64,000 nt of DNA from Paracentrotus lividus (GCA_940671915.1 CALNVZ010003434.1:11100289-11164288); one strand, 5' to 3'. Positions 45,601 through 55,800 are shown, counted from the first letter of the stretch. Made by a program: numbers and translations. Notes: generated from the sequence alone by a model not told the origin.

Positions 45601-48600
45601 CTGGGTATTAAACTAACAAATAACAATTAAAAGTATACCATGGAGTGAGCCCTCCCCTCCTTAAATCCATTTTATGAAACAAAGATTGAAACAATTCAAT
45701 TCAACCCCCCCCCCCTCCCTCAAACCAAAAGACAAAAGATTAAGGAATGGACTATGGCTACTCAATTTATTGTTTTCTTGCATGCCAATTAATCTACGAA
45801 TCCCAAACCTAAATTTACACAAGAATACAAATTTTTAAAAAAGGAAGTAGGCCTATATAGATCGATAGCAAATGGAAGGTGATGACTGATGGCTCAATGT
45901 GCATGTGCGTGTTGACCACATCACCAGCACAAAAATCCCTGTAGATCTACTGTAAATTGTAAGTCTTTGAATGGGCAAGAAGACAATTAATCTCTCACTT
46001 TCTACTTTCACTCAGTCTCACTATCTATTTTTTTCAGATGAAATTTAAAGACTCTTGAAACCTGTGTTGGACCAATTCGACTTGAATCTCTGTCCGACTC
46101 GGAGTTCTGACATGTTTAACTTAATTGGCTGGTGGGGGAGGGGGGCTGGTACGTACTTTGAAGTTTGACAATAGAATCTAGCTTATCCACTCATACCTAC
46201 GGTGCGCCTTTTTTTCCTCTCACACATCAATGCCAGGCATTAATTTGACTGGATGTCCGACTCTGAGCGAGGTGAGGCTGCGAGATCAAGTTCATTTGCA
46301 ATGCATGTAATGCAATTTGTACGTGGAAGGCCCTCATCCTAACTATACACATGGGACTACATTCGACTAGCGTCGAAACTGGGAGGGTTAATCTTTTTTG
46401 AAAATCACAATTCCTCTATACATTTTGGTCGTATTCATAATCGAATGGCTATACGTTCAGTAAATATTCTGATACATACATAAATTGTTATTCTTGGCTT
46501 ACCTGATGGATATGCGAGGAGCGATAATACTGTAATTTGTCGCATGTAAATCACCGTTTCCGCTATCTACTGTCATATAGCACTGCATGCACTGCATACA
46601 TTATTTACACACACTCGACTCGCACTTGATCGCGCGCTGTATTATACTGTGTGTGTACCCTTGATCATTCCCCTGACCTCGATCTTTGGGTCTGATCTTG
46701 TCTTTTTGTTATCTGCTTATCTCGGGATGGGGTGGGGTGGAGAACGAAAGAAAAATATAAATAGCAGAGAGGTCAGAATATATATGCAGTCATTTAATTC
46801 CAGTAATCATTCACGACCATAAATAAAAAGTCCACAAAGCTAATTAAAGGCGTGTTATCTCACATTTCGCAACAGTGCACCGGGGCTCGATCCCTGGCCC
46901 TATCCCATTAATCAACATCCAAGTTCAGTTTTAATAGAATAATGTATTTACACCAATATCTTATTCTCAGGTTAACATTTTGACAATGACAATACCATCG
47001 TAAATTAAGGCAAATTTGTTAGGGGATCGATGCTAAATTCCTCTGCCCGTTCGATACGCCTTCATTTATATAATTTTTGCCTAAGTTCTTGAAATCTTTG
47101 TTATAGAATGAGGTCATGAATTTTCAAAAAAAAAAAAAATCTTCTTCTGATATCCCTCAAAACAAAAGAAATCGCCGAATAGGATGAGGGGGAAGTTTCC
47201 CAATCGCTGCATATTTTATTTGATTTATCATTATCATTCATTGTGGGAAATATGATTTCAAGAACGTGTTTCAACATCCTCCGTGGTCAAAAAGATGTAG
47301 GCCTACCTTCTAACGTGGCGCCGTCCCAATGATAAAAAGAAAGAAAGAAGATATGGGTACTTTTTGAGATAAAATAGGATTTATTCGATAAGAAAATCGT
47401 ATCAACCATATAATGGAAATTCATTTACGATATTAGTTTGAATGGTAAATTGTACAATTTATTTTATAATCAATATAATACAATTCAATTGACATTGCAG
47501 TAATTGTGATGTTTCAGTCATGACATTTTCTGGGTAGTTATTAGAAAATTAAAACAAGGAAGTATTGTGGTAGGGGACCTGCAAAATGAAAGGTTTCTAA
47601 TTTAATTTCATGTTCAAGTGAGCTGCAGTCGTGCGCCGTCGTAATCATTTTATATTTTTATATTTCAAACTTTTCAAAAACATATTGCTGGATAAAATTG
47701 GAGCCATCGATGTCAATCGACTTTATTTATCTTGTAAAATTATAGGATAGGACCCCTCGCTTTTATATTATCTCTCATTGTTTATAAGTTTTTCTTTTAC
47801 CCCCGTCGTTTTATTCCCTGTGTCTATCACTTATAAGACCATGCTACTTTTTTACATTGAAAAAAAAGATGAACATATTATTACACATGTCAGCCCCACC
47901 CAAAACAATCCTATAGAGTTATTCACTCTATTTAGTATTTCGTTCGTAATCTTTTTTGAAATAACACGCAGCTATAATTGTAAATTACCTTTCCTTAGTC
48001 CAGTAGCAGATCGAGCATCAGCTTTGACAAAGGATTTCATTGGCTCAAGACCAAACAATTGGGCCGATAATATCCTTTGTCTGAGCTGAAGCTGGATCCG
48101 CACATGCCTTATATAGTCGATCTTGTTTTAGCTTAAAGTACTATTTCTCAACTTAATTTCAGCGATATTGAGATTTGATTCGTTTCAGTTTTTATATTAG
48201 AATATCGCGCATATTCGTCGAAACGATCGCCCGCATCACAAAATACATTTAGAACATTTTTGTTTCTTTGCCGATGAAATATTTTGGATGCAAATTTGTA
48301 CTCCCTTCTCTTCTGTGAATTGATCCTGGAATGGATCCAGTTGTGAATCTAGGATTTAGGAGAGATCGGACTTCGCGGCCCCGAGAATTCGAAGATTTTT
48401 TTTATTTTTTATTTTTTTTTAACCCTGACCGAAAGGAAAGAAAGAACAAAAGAAAAGGAGGGGGGGGGTGGAGGGGCGGGGGTGGCGGGGGGGGTGGGGG
48501 GCGGGGGGGAGTGGGGGGGGGGGGGGTGGGGGGGGGGGAGGAAACCTTTTTTGAAAATCATCCGTGATATAAATAGGCATGTTGTCTACGTGTTGTCAAT

Positions 48601-49162
48601 TATTTATTTCGAGCCGACCTCGGACCATTTTTGCCAAACTTGAATTAGGTGAATTTGACATTCGAACTTTTTTTTTAAATCATCCGTGATAGAAATAAGC
48701 ATCAAGACGACAGAGTGAAAGTTACTCTTTATTCTTTATAATTATCCGAGAAGCTACAAAATATTTCACAACCATTTTCTTCAAAAATGTGGGTAGCCTA
48801 TTTATGCCTCCGCCACCCGCATTATATTTTCAGTTCTCCCGTCATAAATAAATCACAGCACAGTATACTAGGGTTTCCGCATGTCCAGCTTTCCCGATAT
48901 CATATCTCAAGAACTATACTTGAGATTGGAATTTTAAAATTAATGGGCTTATCGATCAACGTACATGTAGGAAGACGATTTGATTAGATTTTTAAGTAAA
49001 TTAATTAGGTCAGTGGCCACAGAGGTCAAATTTTAAAATTACTTGTGAGGCCTGGGCTTCGTTATTGCGATATTTTAAGATCTACTCGAGATAACTAATG
49101 GTAATCTGATGAGATTTAGGTCCAGCACTGGCGTAGAGCGGGACGCACTTTCTTTTGTTACT

Positions 49163-49200
<38 letters not shown>

Positions 49201-50861
49201 GAATGAATAGATACAATCCCCCACTAACAAAATAAATTAATGCGTGTCTACGACCGTGATGTCAAGGGTTACAGAGGTCAACCAGCAATGGCCTCATTAT
49301 CACGATATCTGAAGAAAAGCTTCTACAGATAAAACTTCCAAACTTTGTGATAGTCTTCATCACCCTATGAAGAGGATATGATCAAATTGTGGAGTAAATA
49401 TGTCAAAGGTTAAGGGTCACTGAAAGGTCAACTTATGAAATTTTAGATATTGGCCTAATTTTTTCCAGTAGTCTAGAGCTACTTAAGGTATGAATTTCAA
49501 ACTTGAGATCCCAATTGGAAGATGATATCTGACTGATATGATATATCCTAGATTTAAGAGTAATTATATTAAAGGTCACAGAGGTCAATTTCTTACTTTG
49601 CAATATTGAAAGGGGATCCAAACACTTTTTTGTGTGTGTTTTTGATATTTGCTCTGTTTAACACTCTTTCTCAAAAACTTTTCTTTTTTTCTTCAATTTT
49701 AGGATATCTGACCGAGGTGGAGGAATCCCTCATCCAATGTTGAAGAAAGTATTCCAATATCACTTCACCACAGCCAATGATGATGAGAGCGTGAGTGATA
49801 CTGCTGGAGCGTTTGGTACCTTGATGGATGCTGTCAATCAAACTACAGCAGGACCTCTCTGTGGGTGAGTTCTCTGACACAGCATCTCATTGTAAAATGC
49901 AATTAATTTAAATGTATATATATTTTTCTTTACTTTAATTTGATGTTGGCTTCTTTTTTTTTTCCATAAAAATTTGCAAAAACTATATAAAACTCTATTT
50001 TACATAGGCCTGTATACACAATTATACAACCAAGTAACCGACTATAATCAATGAAACTACAAATGAGAGAACTTGCTTGACAAAGCTTCTCTGGCTTTTA
50101 GATCTCCTTTTTCTCATTTTAATTTTGTTTTGGTTATGAATATGATATACTTGATTATACTTTGTAAGTGAGTGTAATATTTACATGTAATAGACACTGA
50201 ATGTTTTTATGTCATACATGTGTATTTTTTTATGAAATGGCAATAAATTAATATGAATGAATGAATTATTGGTCCTGTGCCCATTTATCCATTATGCACA
50301 GTGGCCTAATAGTATTTCCTTCCCTTCAGACTAATGCACACTATTATCCCCGCAGATCATGAGGGCAAGTGGGCCTCGGTCTAACACCCCCCCCCCCCCT
50401 TCAAAAAAAGGGGAAAGCTAGGGCCCAAGAGGAGGAGGCAGTATAACTAACAAAAAAAAATAGTTGTTTTTTTCTAATATCAATTTATTATCAACATAAT
50501 TATGCATACATGAAGGCCTACCACAGGGAGAAAATCACAGATGAGATTCATAATGAAGTTGAAAATACAAGTTCTTTTAGTTATTGTTACAAACCAGGTG
50601 ATTTTATTTTCATTTTAATTTTCTAACCCCTGACATCAGACACCCCCAATTCATCAATCCTAAACCTTAAGATGAGGGTTCTTTACATTATTCATTTTGT
50701 TTGAAATGATTTTCAGGTTTGGGTTTGGATTGCCTGTATCCAAGGCTTATGCTGAATACCTTGGAGGATCTATATCACTAGAGAGTATGCAGGGCATCGG
50801 TACAGATGTATACCTACGTCTCAGGCACATTGACGGCAAACAGGAGAGCTTTAGGATCTAA
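28327..50861 (+). CDS. BCKDK: Branched-chain alpha-ketoacid dehydrogenase kinase
   Basis: Ten coding exons join in frame: 28327-28536, 29225-29293, 31471-31629, 35173-35292, 35909-36007, 36390-36463, 37256-37384, 38183-38272, 49703-49864 and 50717-50861 (TAA). The product is 418 aa; human BCKDK is 412. The ATG at 28327 (GAGATGG context) follows an in-frame TGA at 28294. The basic, hydroxylated N-terminus suits mitochondrial import. SFYNQSAID is followed by PSVRLTP, the helical-bundle block [35 protein letters not shown] and DDHKDVVT. The GHKL ATP site shows N-box EILKNAM (Asn284), G1 box SDRGGG (319-324) and G2 box GFGFGLP (371-377). The C-terminus [20 protein letters not shown] is almost identical to human. 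From the family, it phosphorylates the E1-alpha subunit of the branched-chain ketoacid dehydrogenase complex in the matrix and switches off Leu/Ile/Val breakdown. Intron 8 is 11.4 kb and houses another gene. Confidence 0.97.
28780..28862. repeat. Retroelement 3' tail with (TTA)n
   Basis: GCGCCTTGAGC, then a GGCACTATAAAA-type string, then TATTATTATATTATTATTA: the usual layout of SINE/LINE 3' ends. A related tail (GGCGCAATATAAATGC followed by (ATC)n) lies at about 32849-32890. Both are in BCKDK introns. Confidence 0.45.
29322..30772. mobile_element. 1.45-kb non-autonomous element with CGCGAAGCGCGAG repeats
   Basis: The left end GGCCCGTAACTAGG and right end CCTGGTTACGGGC are inverted repeats, each next to a G- or C-rich run. 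Inside, a unit built on CGAAGCGCGAGC followed by GAAAATTTTGAG recurs at least four times (about 29395, 29525, 29665 and 30185-30275), together with a repeated 'tagaccctat...agtatccgcgag' segment. A T run sits at about 30668-30697. No transposase is encoded. It is in BCKDK intron 2; flanks ending in ATGTAC-like strings may be a target duplication. Confidence 0.75.
30773..31470. other. Rest of BCKDK intron 2 with poly-G/C repeats
   Basis: It contains a G run at about 30883-30896, a C run near 31173-31187 and an inverted copy of the GTGGCGGATCC-type repeat (about 31260-31310, ending CTGGATTCGCCACTG). No coding exon is seen. Confidence 0.5.
31891..32050. repeat. GA-rich microsatellite and short telomere-like repeat
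   Basis: A GA-rich tract spans about 31900-31962. At about 32026-32046 there is AACCTAACCCTAACCCTAAA, three near-units of the animal telomere repeat on the C-rich strand. It lies in BCKDK intron 3. Confidence 0.7.
32051..33421. other. BCKDK intron 3, no gene seen
   Basis: AT-rich intron sequence with an (ATC)n run near 32872-32890 and no supported exon. Confidence 0.5.
33422..34289. mobile_element. Non-autonomous element with GGGGTAATTATGGCCCC motifs
   Basis: Ends: TATAGGGGAGACTGGGGTAA at 33422 and its mirror (CACCCCAGTCTCCCCTATA) at 34289. The terminal motif recurs inside at about 33809, 34060 (inverted) and 34085, always as GGGGTAATTATGGCCCC or its complement. It is about 870 bp without a transposase-like ORF. 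It is inserted in BCKDK intron 3. Confidence 0.8.
34375..35172. other. End of BCKDK intron 3, no gene seen
   Basis: AT-rich sequence with a C run at about 34390-34400; it ends in a TTCTTCTTC pyrimidine tract and the exon 4 acceptor. Confidence 0.5.
35332..35575 (+). mobile_element. tRNA-derived SINE in BCKDK intron 4
   Basis: The head resembles a tRNA: an A-box-like GTGGATAGAGCATC (about 35343), an anticodon-stem region with CTCATAATC and a good B box GGTTCGATACC (35380-35390). It is followed by about 180 bp of unrelated body ending near GGACAATAAAATTTGG. Position inside an intron, the missing acceptor-stem pairing and the long tail mark it as a SINE and not a functional tRNA gene. Confidence 0.75.
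36464..37039. other. BCKDK intron 6, no gene seen
   Basis: AT-rich sequence with no repeat or exon that I can support. Confidence 0.5.
37040..37220. mobile_element. MITE of the ACAGTCCACTCC family
   Basis: It starts ACAGTCCACTCCCAATATAA and ends with the inverted form TTATATTGCAAGTAGACTGT. It is 181 bp and sits just ahead of the exon 7 acceptor of BCKDK. Confidence 0.7.
37385..38182. other. BCKDK intron 7, no gene seen
   Basis: Intron sequence without recognised exons or clear inverted repeats. It ends in a TTTTATCCAG acceptor. Confidence 0.5.
38273..40739. other. 5' part of BCKDK intron 8, no gene seen
   Basis: AT-rich intron DNA; scattered T runs (for example about 39976-39989). No coding exon or well-bounded element was recognised. 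Confidence 0.5.
40740..40903. repeat. 164-bp long imperfect hairpin
   Basis: The left arm begins ATATATTGACTGCTTT and reaches TCTGCTATAACCC; the right arm is its imperfect mirror, ending AAGCAGTCAATATAT. Stem arms are about 70 nt with a short loop around 40811-40835. It may be a foldback MITE or a transcribed hairpin. A second small hairpin (ATGCCCGTTGC/GCAACGGGCAT) lies at about 41033-41073. Confidence 0.7.
41441..41925. mobile_element. ACAGTCCACTCC-family MITE interrupted by two foldbacks
   Basis: The outer ends are TACAGTCCACTCCTATTATA (41441) and TTATAAAAACAGTGAATGGACTGTA (ending 41925). Two other inverted-repeat units lie inside: 41468-41630 (arms with GCATTTCAT and CTGACAAGT) and 41639-41757 (arms GTACCGCCTTAGATCAAC and its mirror, both with GATTGCAATC). 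The order implies later insertions into an older element. Confidence 0.65.
42925..43088. mobile_element. MITE of the ACAGTCCACTCC family
   Basis: It starts TACAGTCCACTCTTGTT and ends GTAATGGGAATGGACTGTA. It is 164 bp and lies just downstream of the 3' end of the piggyBac-derived gene. Confidence 0.65.
43301..45445 (-). CDS. piggyBac transposase-derived protein, catalytic triad lost
   Basis: An uninterrupted 714-aa ORF lies antisense inside BCKDK intron 8. Residues 1-200 are low complexity (PNM/PHN repeats, an acidic [14 protein letters not shown] patch, Gln/Ala, poly-Pro). Residues about 205-570 are the piggyBac DDE domain: [50 protein letters not shown] and [13 protein letters not shown]. 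The first catalytic Asp is present (D344), but the second (family DNFFTS) reads MKGFFSS, with K422 in the Asp place, and the third (family GGVD..DQLR) reads GVSHANQLR, with S531. The C-terminus (608-665) is Lys-rich and NLS-like, and the usual Cys-rich zinc domain is not seen. AATAAA lies about 115 nt after the stop. It is probably a DNA-binding protein exapted from a transposase; that function is an inference. Confidence 0.88.
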   Translation of the reverse strand: MANIQQMAGVYDTSRGGQGMSGGMPNVPPNMPHNMAPNMGPNMGGTPATMMHPPVPFDCSDIDSDDISVDEQSDGGGSDIEKTYTNLDGSRREMFNSTMIQQAFAQSIGLGLVQQAAQQAARQAADIGPQGSSHMPFHGLQMPPRSQPPPPPVATTATTSSTPKGRSEHANQPSGWTHHVRATPAPPFNAVQPGPGVLFPPGTPELNYFNALFPESLIERLMIETNRFAEQSHADKANSHWQPLDLTEMKAYLGIRIYMSILSLPHQDMYWSTDWLFGNLACSQIMPKNRFQNIARNFSANDMTTNPPVTAPDHDKLHAIRPVLDTVLQSIKEAYHPHQNLCVDETIITYKGKLGWRQRSADGSTVGIKVWMRADSTNGYVNDFQFYTGKSQTGKMEGGLATRVVLDLTKDLHNSNAIINMKGFFSSPYLLERLFDLGIRGRGTVKADRKDFPETQLGSKSFTQHGQSAVVQKLNVCAYAWKDKRVVHVLSTADDATVTDNVTRKQRDGWVKPVPCPQAISNCNKYLHGVSHANQLRLEYPSSRTSNKWWHYLFWFIFDTCMANAYIIMKETYMNANHGSLSGTRKMCTLEFKKNLAKQLVAAQMMTGKKRKSPDRSNNSPLKVKFKKVKTKSSKSDKKGDKKSEKKESKSKQSRRKRTPKKAKIDDTAAAMFYPMEDASLGGPIDEHGATSSSIDALPGDVVQEGLSGTSTPE
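45446..46620 (-). promoter_or_regulatory. Spliced 5' leader and likely promoter region of the piggyBac-derived gene
   Basis: An acceptor (TCTTTAAACAG) ends one base before the ATG, and a donor (CATCAG|GTAAGC) lies at 46503/46502 upstream. This predicts a 1,056-bp 5' UTR intron (46502-45447) and a non-coding first exon from about 46600 to 46503. The exact transcription start is not visible. A spliced leader is expected of a host gene and not of a mobile copy. Confidence 0.5.
46621..48330. other. BCKDK intron 8, no gene seen
   Basis: AT-rich DNA upstream of the piggyBac-derived gene. No exon or element with clear ends was recognised. Confidence 0.45.
48390..48541. repeat. T-rich then G-rich low-complexity tract
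   Basis: A T run (48397-48420) is followed by about 85 bp of nearly pure G (48459-48541) broken by single T, A or C. The G-rich stretch could form quadruplexes. The glycine-rich ORF read through it is an artefact of composition. Confidence 0.85.
48880..49600. repeat. Diverged ~155-bp tandem repeat with AGGTCA direct repeats
   Basis: About four diverged units end in an AGAGGTCAA or AAAGGTCAA string (near 49028, 49280, 49430, 49587) and share CGATAT...GAT and ACTTGAGAT-like blocks. The 49028-49280 unit is lengthened by a 37-bp G run (49163-49199). The repeated boundary holds paired hexamers: 49573-49587 is a perfect AGGTCA-CAG-AGGTCA, and 49414-49430 is GGGTCA-5 bp-AGGTCA. It lies immediately before BCKDK exon 9. 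Confidence 0.6.
49865..50716. other. BCKDK intron 9, no gene seen
   Basis: AT-rich, with a C run at about 50387-50398. It ends with the exon 10 acceptor TTTTCAG. Confidence 0.5.
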
Positions 50862-51364
50862 ACAGGGCAGCTTTGGGCTCAAGAATCATTCGAGAAGAGC
50901 TCTATGTCCCAATCACATTGCCAAACTTATTAAGTATTGCCAAGATGTTGGCAAGTGTGGTAAATGTACTATTCTGCTCAGTCAGTTGTAGGTCTTATGC
51001 TGTGGTCACAACTTATTGGTCATGCACTCGCTCTCTGTGTCTGGTCTATGTCCAATAAATAGCCCAGAAAATCCTTGCATCATACACAGAAAGGTGCTTT
51101 TTTTTAAAGCATACAGGAGCAACTTGGGTGTACTCTTGCTACAGCCACATTGAAACTCATGGAATTGCAGGAGTTGGCATCTGCCCGACGTAGGCTGTGA
51201 GATACGCACTTGTAGAAACTTGCATGACCAGTTGTGACCAGGGCATTGTATGATGATCTCCAGTGTGACTGGGGAATTCATTATGAATGGCGTCACTTTA
51301 TCGAGGACATTATGTCGATAGAGAGCTTGTGTTTCTGTTCTGTCTGTCGTTATATGGACCAGGG

Positions 51365-51523
51365 TGGTGTTTCACCAAGTCGTTTGTAAAGTTACGAATG
51401 ACTTTAGGAATAATCAGAACATGTTCTTGGGTGTTATACTAATCACATGCTGAATCATTTAGCACAAGAACTGATAACCAGTCTTTCGTTAAGTTGTCTT
51501 AACTTACGTACGACTTGATGAAT
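51365..51523. mobile_element. MITE in BCKDK 3' flank
   Basis: TTTCACCAAGTCGTTTGTAA on the left is mirrored by ACTTACGTACGACTTGATGAA on the right. It is about 160 bp and non-coding. If the BCKDK transcript is long, this lies in its 3' UTR. Confidence 0.6.
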
Positions 51524-52608
51524 CATATAAAAGATTGAACTAGATATCTAAAGTTAATCTAAAGTTAACCTAAATGTTAGAAATATAAATGTAACAGGTG
51601 AAAGAGATATTATATGGGCCAGTATAATGTTGTGTTCAGTACGTGGACTGAAAATAATTCAAAGTATATCTTGATATTCTTTGTAATTAAAACAAAGGGA
51701 CTAATAGAAATGATTGTCATGTTGATGTATCTATATAGGCTGAATTGTATGTAGTTATTTACGTTATTTAAATCCATCCATTTACCAAAGAAAAGACCAT
51801 GAATCCTAATGTGAATTTTGATTGAATGACATTTTGATGTGAAATTCTGTGAAAACTGATGGATGTTCAATGTTCATTAATGTTGTTTCAAGTAGACAAT
51901 CATCAGGGACCATGTGCTAACTTAGTAGGCCTGTAGTTGTCTATGAAGCACCAAGTGTCATTGTTATTCATTTAATTTAGATAACTGTAATTTGGAAAAA
52001 CTGTACTGTATTATGAAATGAGTTTGTATGTAATATCAACGGAAGGAATTTCTATATTTAAAGACAAGTTCATTTTGAAAAGAAAGAAACAAAGAATTTA
52101 ATCATGAAATGAATATGAAGACTTTCATGATGACATGATTTTCAATCATTCTCTTTGTTACATCATTATAGTTATTAGTATAGGATTGAGCAGTTGGCAT
52201 GTGGTGCTCCATAGAACCCTGGAAAAAACTGAACCTACAGGTTAAACCATGGCTAAATTTAGTCTGCTGCAAAGAATATTGGCGTACATGTATGTTAATC
52301 GGTTTGAGTATTCATGTTGTATATTGACAATATAGATAAATTTGGTTACTAGTATATGTCCAGTGACAACTCAGAAACCCATTTTATTCTCCTTTCAATC
52401 TGCCTTGAGGTATTTTATTAATTTGCTCCTGCTTTAATATTTAGAGCATCGATCTTTTTCCCCATCTTGAAATATTTATAATATGAACGGGTATGTAACC
52501 AAAGTGTATCCTAAAGAAGCTCTCACAATATTTTTGTTCTAATGAAGTCGAGACGTATGGAAATATTACAGCATATTTTTCTTTTTCAGTATTTCAGTTT
52601 GGTAGATA
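51524..52608. other. BCKDK 3' UTR or flank, no gene seen
   Basis: AT-rich sequence; nothing coding. Possible poly(A) signals lie at 51053 (AATAAA) and, further on, at about 53825 and 55619. Confidence 0.45.
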
Positions 52609-52857
52609 TTTAAAGGGAAGCTAGTTCAACCTGGAATTAAGTCGTTTTTGATCAAAGCAGAAAAAAAAATATATCATACATGTATCAGTGATGGTGTGGC
52701 TGAAAATTTGTCAAAGGATAACAAAGATTTGAATCTTTAAAGTTTTAATTTTGAGACGTCACAAAGGATTTTAATCAAACCTTCACAGATATATTTCTCT
52801 CATTTTTCTGCTCTTATTGAAACCAAGTGAATTTCAGGGTACACTTCTCCTTTAAGA
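52609..52857. mobile_element. MITE with AAAGG(G/A)GAAG ends
   Basis: TTTAAAGGGAAGCTAGTTC at the left is mirrored by GTACACTTCTCCTTTAAG at the right, and AGCAGAAAAA near the left matches TTTTTCTGCT near the right. It is about 250 bp. Confidence 0.65.
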
Positions 52858-55800
52858 TTTGTGGTTATAATATTCAACGGTTGCTATGGGGCCAGTTTAA
52901 ACCCATATGACATTTTGTTAAATTTCTCTTAATAGAGTTACTAAACTAAATTATATTTGCTCAGGTTAAAATGTATATAGCCATAATTGGATTCCGGTGC
53001 TATAGGATACAGATTTGACGCCAGGGTTGTGTAAAAAACTTTAAAACTCACTTCAAATATCAGGCTTAAGTTTCCAAGAAGGGAAATTCTTGGGCCATTA
53101 AATTTGTTCTGTATGACCTCGAACCAATGTTATTTTTTTTTTCTTCTTACATTTATTGCTGTAAGTAACATAGCAGATTATAGGCATTGATGTTTTCTCT
53201 TTGTATTCTAGTTTTTATTGTATATTTATTTTCTAAAATCATTTATAGGCCTTCATCGCTATTACTGTGAAAGGAAAATTCTTTTCTTTTCATATTTATG
53301 TTTGATATATATGGAGATGACGAAACTGAAGTCATGTCTCTATAGCTCAGTTAGGTCTTGCCTGTGTTGAATTCAGCTGGAGAAATAGTTTAACAAGCTG
53401 AGGTTTAAGTGGGATTTTAATGCAGCTGAGTAATTTGTTTTTGTTTTTGTTTTTGACAGATATACTGTCTTTTTCATGTTTTACAGTTAGGTTCCAATGA
53501 GAAGTAGTTTAATAGATACATGTATGTAACATTTGCACCATTGTAGTGTGTGAAACAGACAAATCAAAGAAAAATCAAAACTTTGTATTGATTACTTCGC
53601 ACATTTTCTGATGACTTTCTAACATTTTAGGGAAATACCGTCTTCATTTTATTTAGTGGTGTGTGCTTGTATTTCTTAATGGAAAGGAAATAGGTTTACA
53701 ATTCATATACTGGTACAGAAGCAATTACAACAAGGTCAGTGTATATAGTGCAACGGTTTATGCTTGCTTTATCCTTTATGTACGTTGACCATGATTACAT
53801 TTTAAGATTGATAGTGATGAATTAAATAAAAATGCTCATCTGTTCTTTTGTTTTATTAAGCATTGCAAAAATAAAAAATAAAAAAAATCTAAGATACGCA
53901 AGTAGTCACCATTATAATAATAATAATATCTTTTTATTTAGCCAGGGTAGCAACTTCAGTTCTGACAACTGTTCTCCCAGCGGGCCCTGCATGATTAATT
54001 TTTTTAAAGGATAAAATCCTGTTTTAAAAACAAACATGAAAATCCATGTATCGTCATGTGTTTACAGTCACACGATACACTGCAAGATCAGTGCAATTGT
54101 TTTAGTTAATGTATTTTAATTTTGTTTTATGCTATATTATGCTACATGTATAAGTTAGCAGAAGGCTGCTACCAGAGAAATTTCGGACACACTAAAAAAA
54201 AACCCTCCCTATTAACGAATGGATAACCTTGAAATTCATCTTGTATCATTCATAAGCTAGGTGGAATTCTTTATTGTACCAAATATATTTACCGTTAGAT
54301 CAAGTGTGTATTTGTTTGCTTTAAAGTTTTCATTATTTATGCCAGCTTGTTGCCCTAAGTTTGTATTTATTTCTGTAATTAGTTCACCTGTCATACCATA
54401 TATGATTGTATCTATATACATATATTTACAGTTGTGCTTTGTTGTGCACACAGTCTGTTTGTAAAGTCACATATTTGTTTGATTTGTATACTAACCAAAG
54501 GAGTGAATAACGGTTTTGGGGGCAATGTGAACAAATTTTGTGATAAAAATATAACCATTGAAGTTGATTAAAGGTTTAATGTATATAATTAAAAAAAAAG
54601 AAAAATAGAGTAAACTAGTATGCATACAAAAAATGTTACAAATCTAGGACTAATTTCACTTTGAAAACAGACCACTTTGCATTTTCATAGGAGGAAATAG
54701 TAGAATAGTTGATGATGCTAATATTCCGATGGTGTAATCTAAAATTGACGATACTCGCATTCATTGTACTTTCATACAGTGTACGTGTACATGTATATTG
54801 ATGTTCTTTTCTCAATCTGGATGTGCACATGTATATTCTCTCTCTTTCTCATTGTACATGTACATGTAAAGTAATTTGTTCAAGCAGAGGCTTCCTTTTT
54901 TCAAAATTATTTTTAAAATATTTTTATATTCTTTAAATGCCGTGTAATTTTTTTGTGTGTAACATGAACATTTATGATAATCTGCTCATGATATTGCATA
55001 TAGTACATACTGAAAAAATATATATATATTATTTACATGAAAACATGTTTATGTGCTGATTTCTGTGCTACCTGTATGCTGAAAACATTGTGAGTGGTTT
55101 AAGGTACAATTTAACTGTAATAACTAGACAAAGAGCAATAAGAACTTCTAACTGTTCAAGTGTAACATATGCAAGTCTGATTAGTGATAACACTTAATTC
55201 AGTTCTATTTGCTAAAGGCCATTATCATTTTTCAACCAAAATCATAGATTTAATTTGTTTGCACTCTAGACTCAAGTGTTTGTTTTCATTTTATTATCAG
55301 TCATGCAGACTAGATATGTGACTTTGAAGTAATATTTCTTAAAGAGTTCTAATTGCTTGTATAGATGTATTTTCTTGTGGATATGTATTTAGATATTTGA
55401 ATACAAGTTCAAGATGATTACAGGTATTGTAATATCCCTGCACAACATCTCTCCAGCAGAGTAACACAAGAGTTGTATGTTGGCGTTTATTTGTCTGCTT
55501 TGAACGAGAAGTGTGCATAAAAATGACTTGTTTGTTTGATTGGTCAATACAAATGATGAGCTGCAAGTAATATTCTTATTTCATATCCATGTATGATCAA
55601 TATAAATGGCTTGTACAAATAAAGGCTGATTAAGTAACTTTGTATCAATATCGTTTTCATTTTGCGTGTTGTAAGGTGTGCCTTGTGAAATGTACACAAA
55701 TCCAGTTTTTACAAGTTTGCATGAAATCCTGATAGACTGAGTGAAAGCTTACAAGTCTATCAAACATCACAAAAAATAATGGCTAGATGTGTGACAATAG

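Noticed and set aside
48331..48567. Glycine-rich ORF
   Set aside because: It is produced by reading through a poly-G tract; no conserved motif or splice context.
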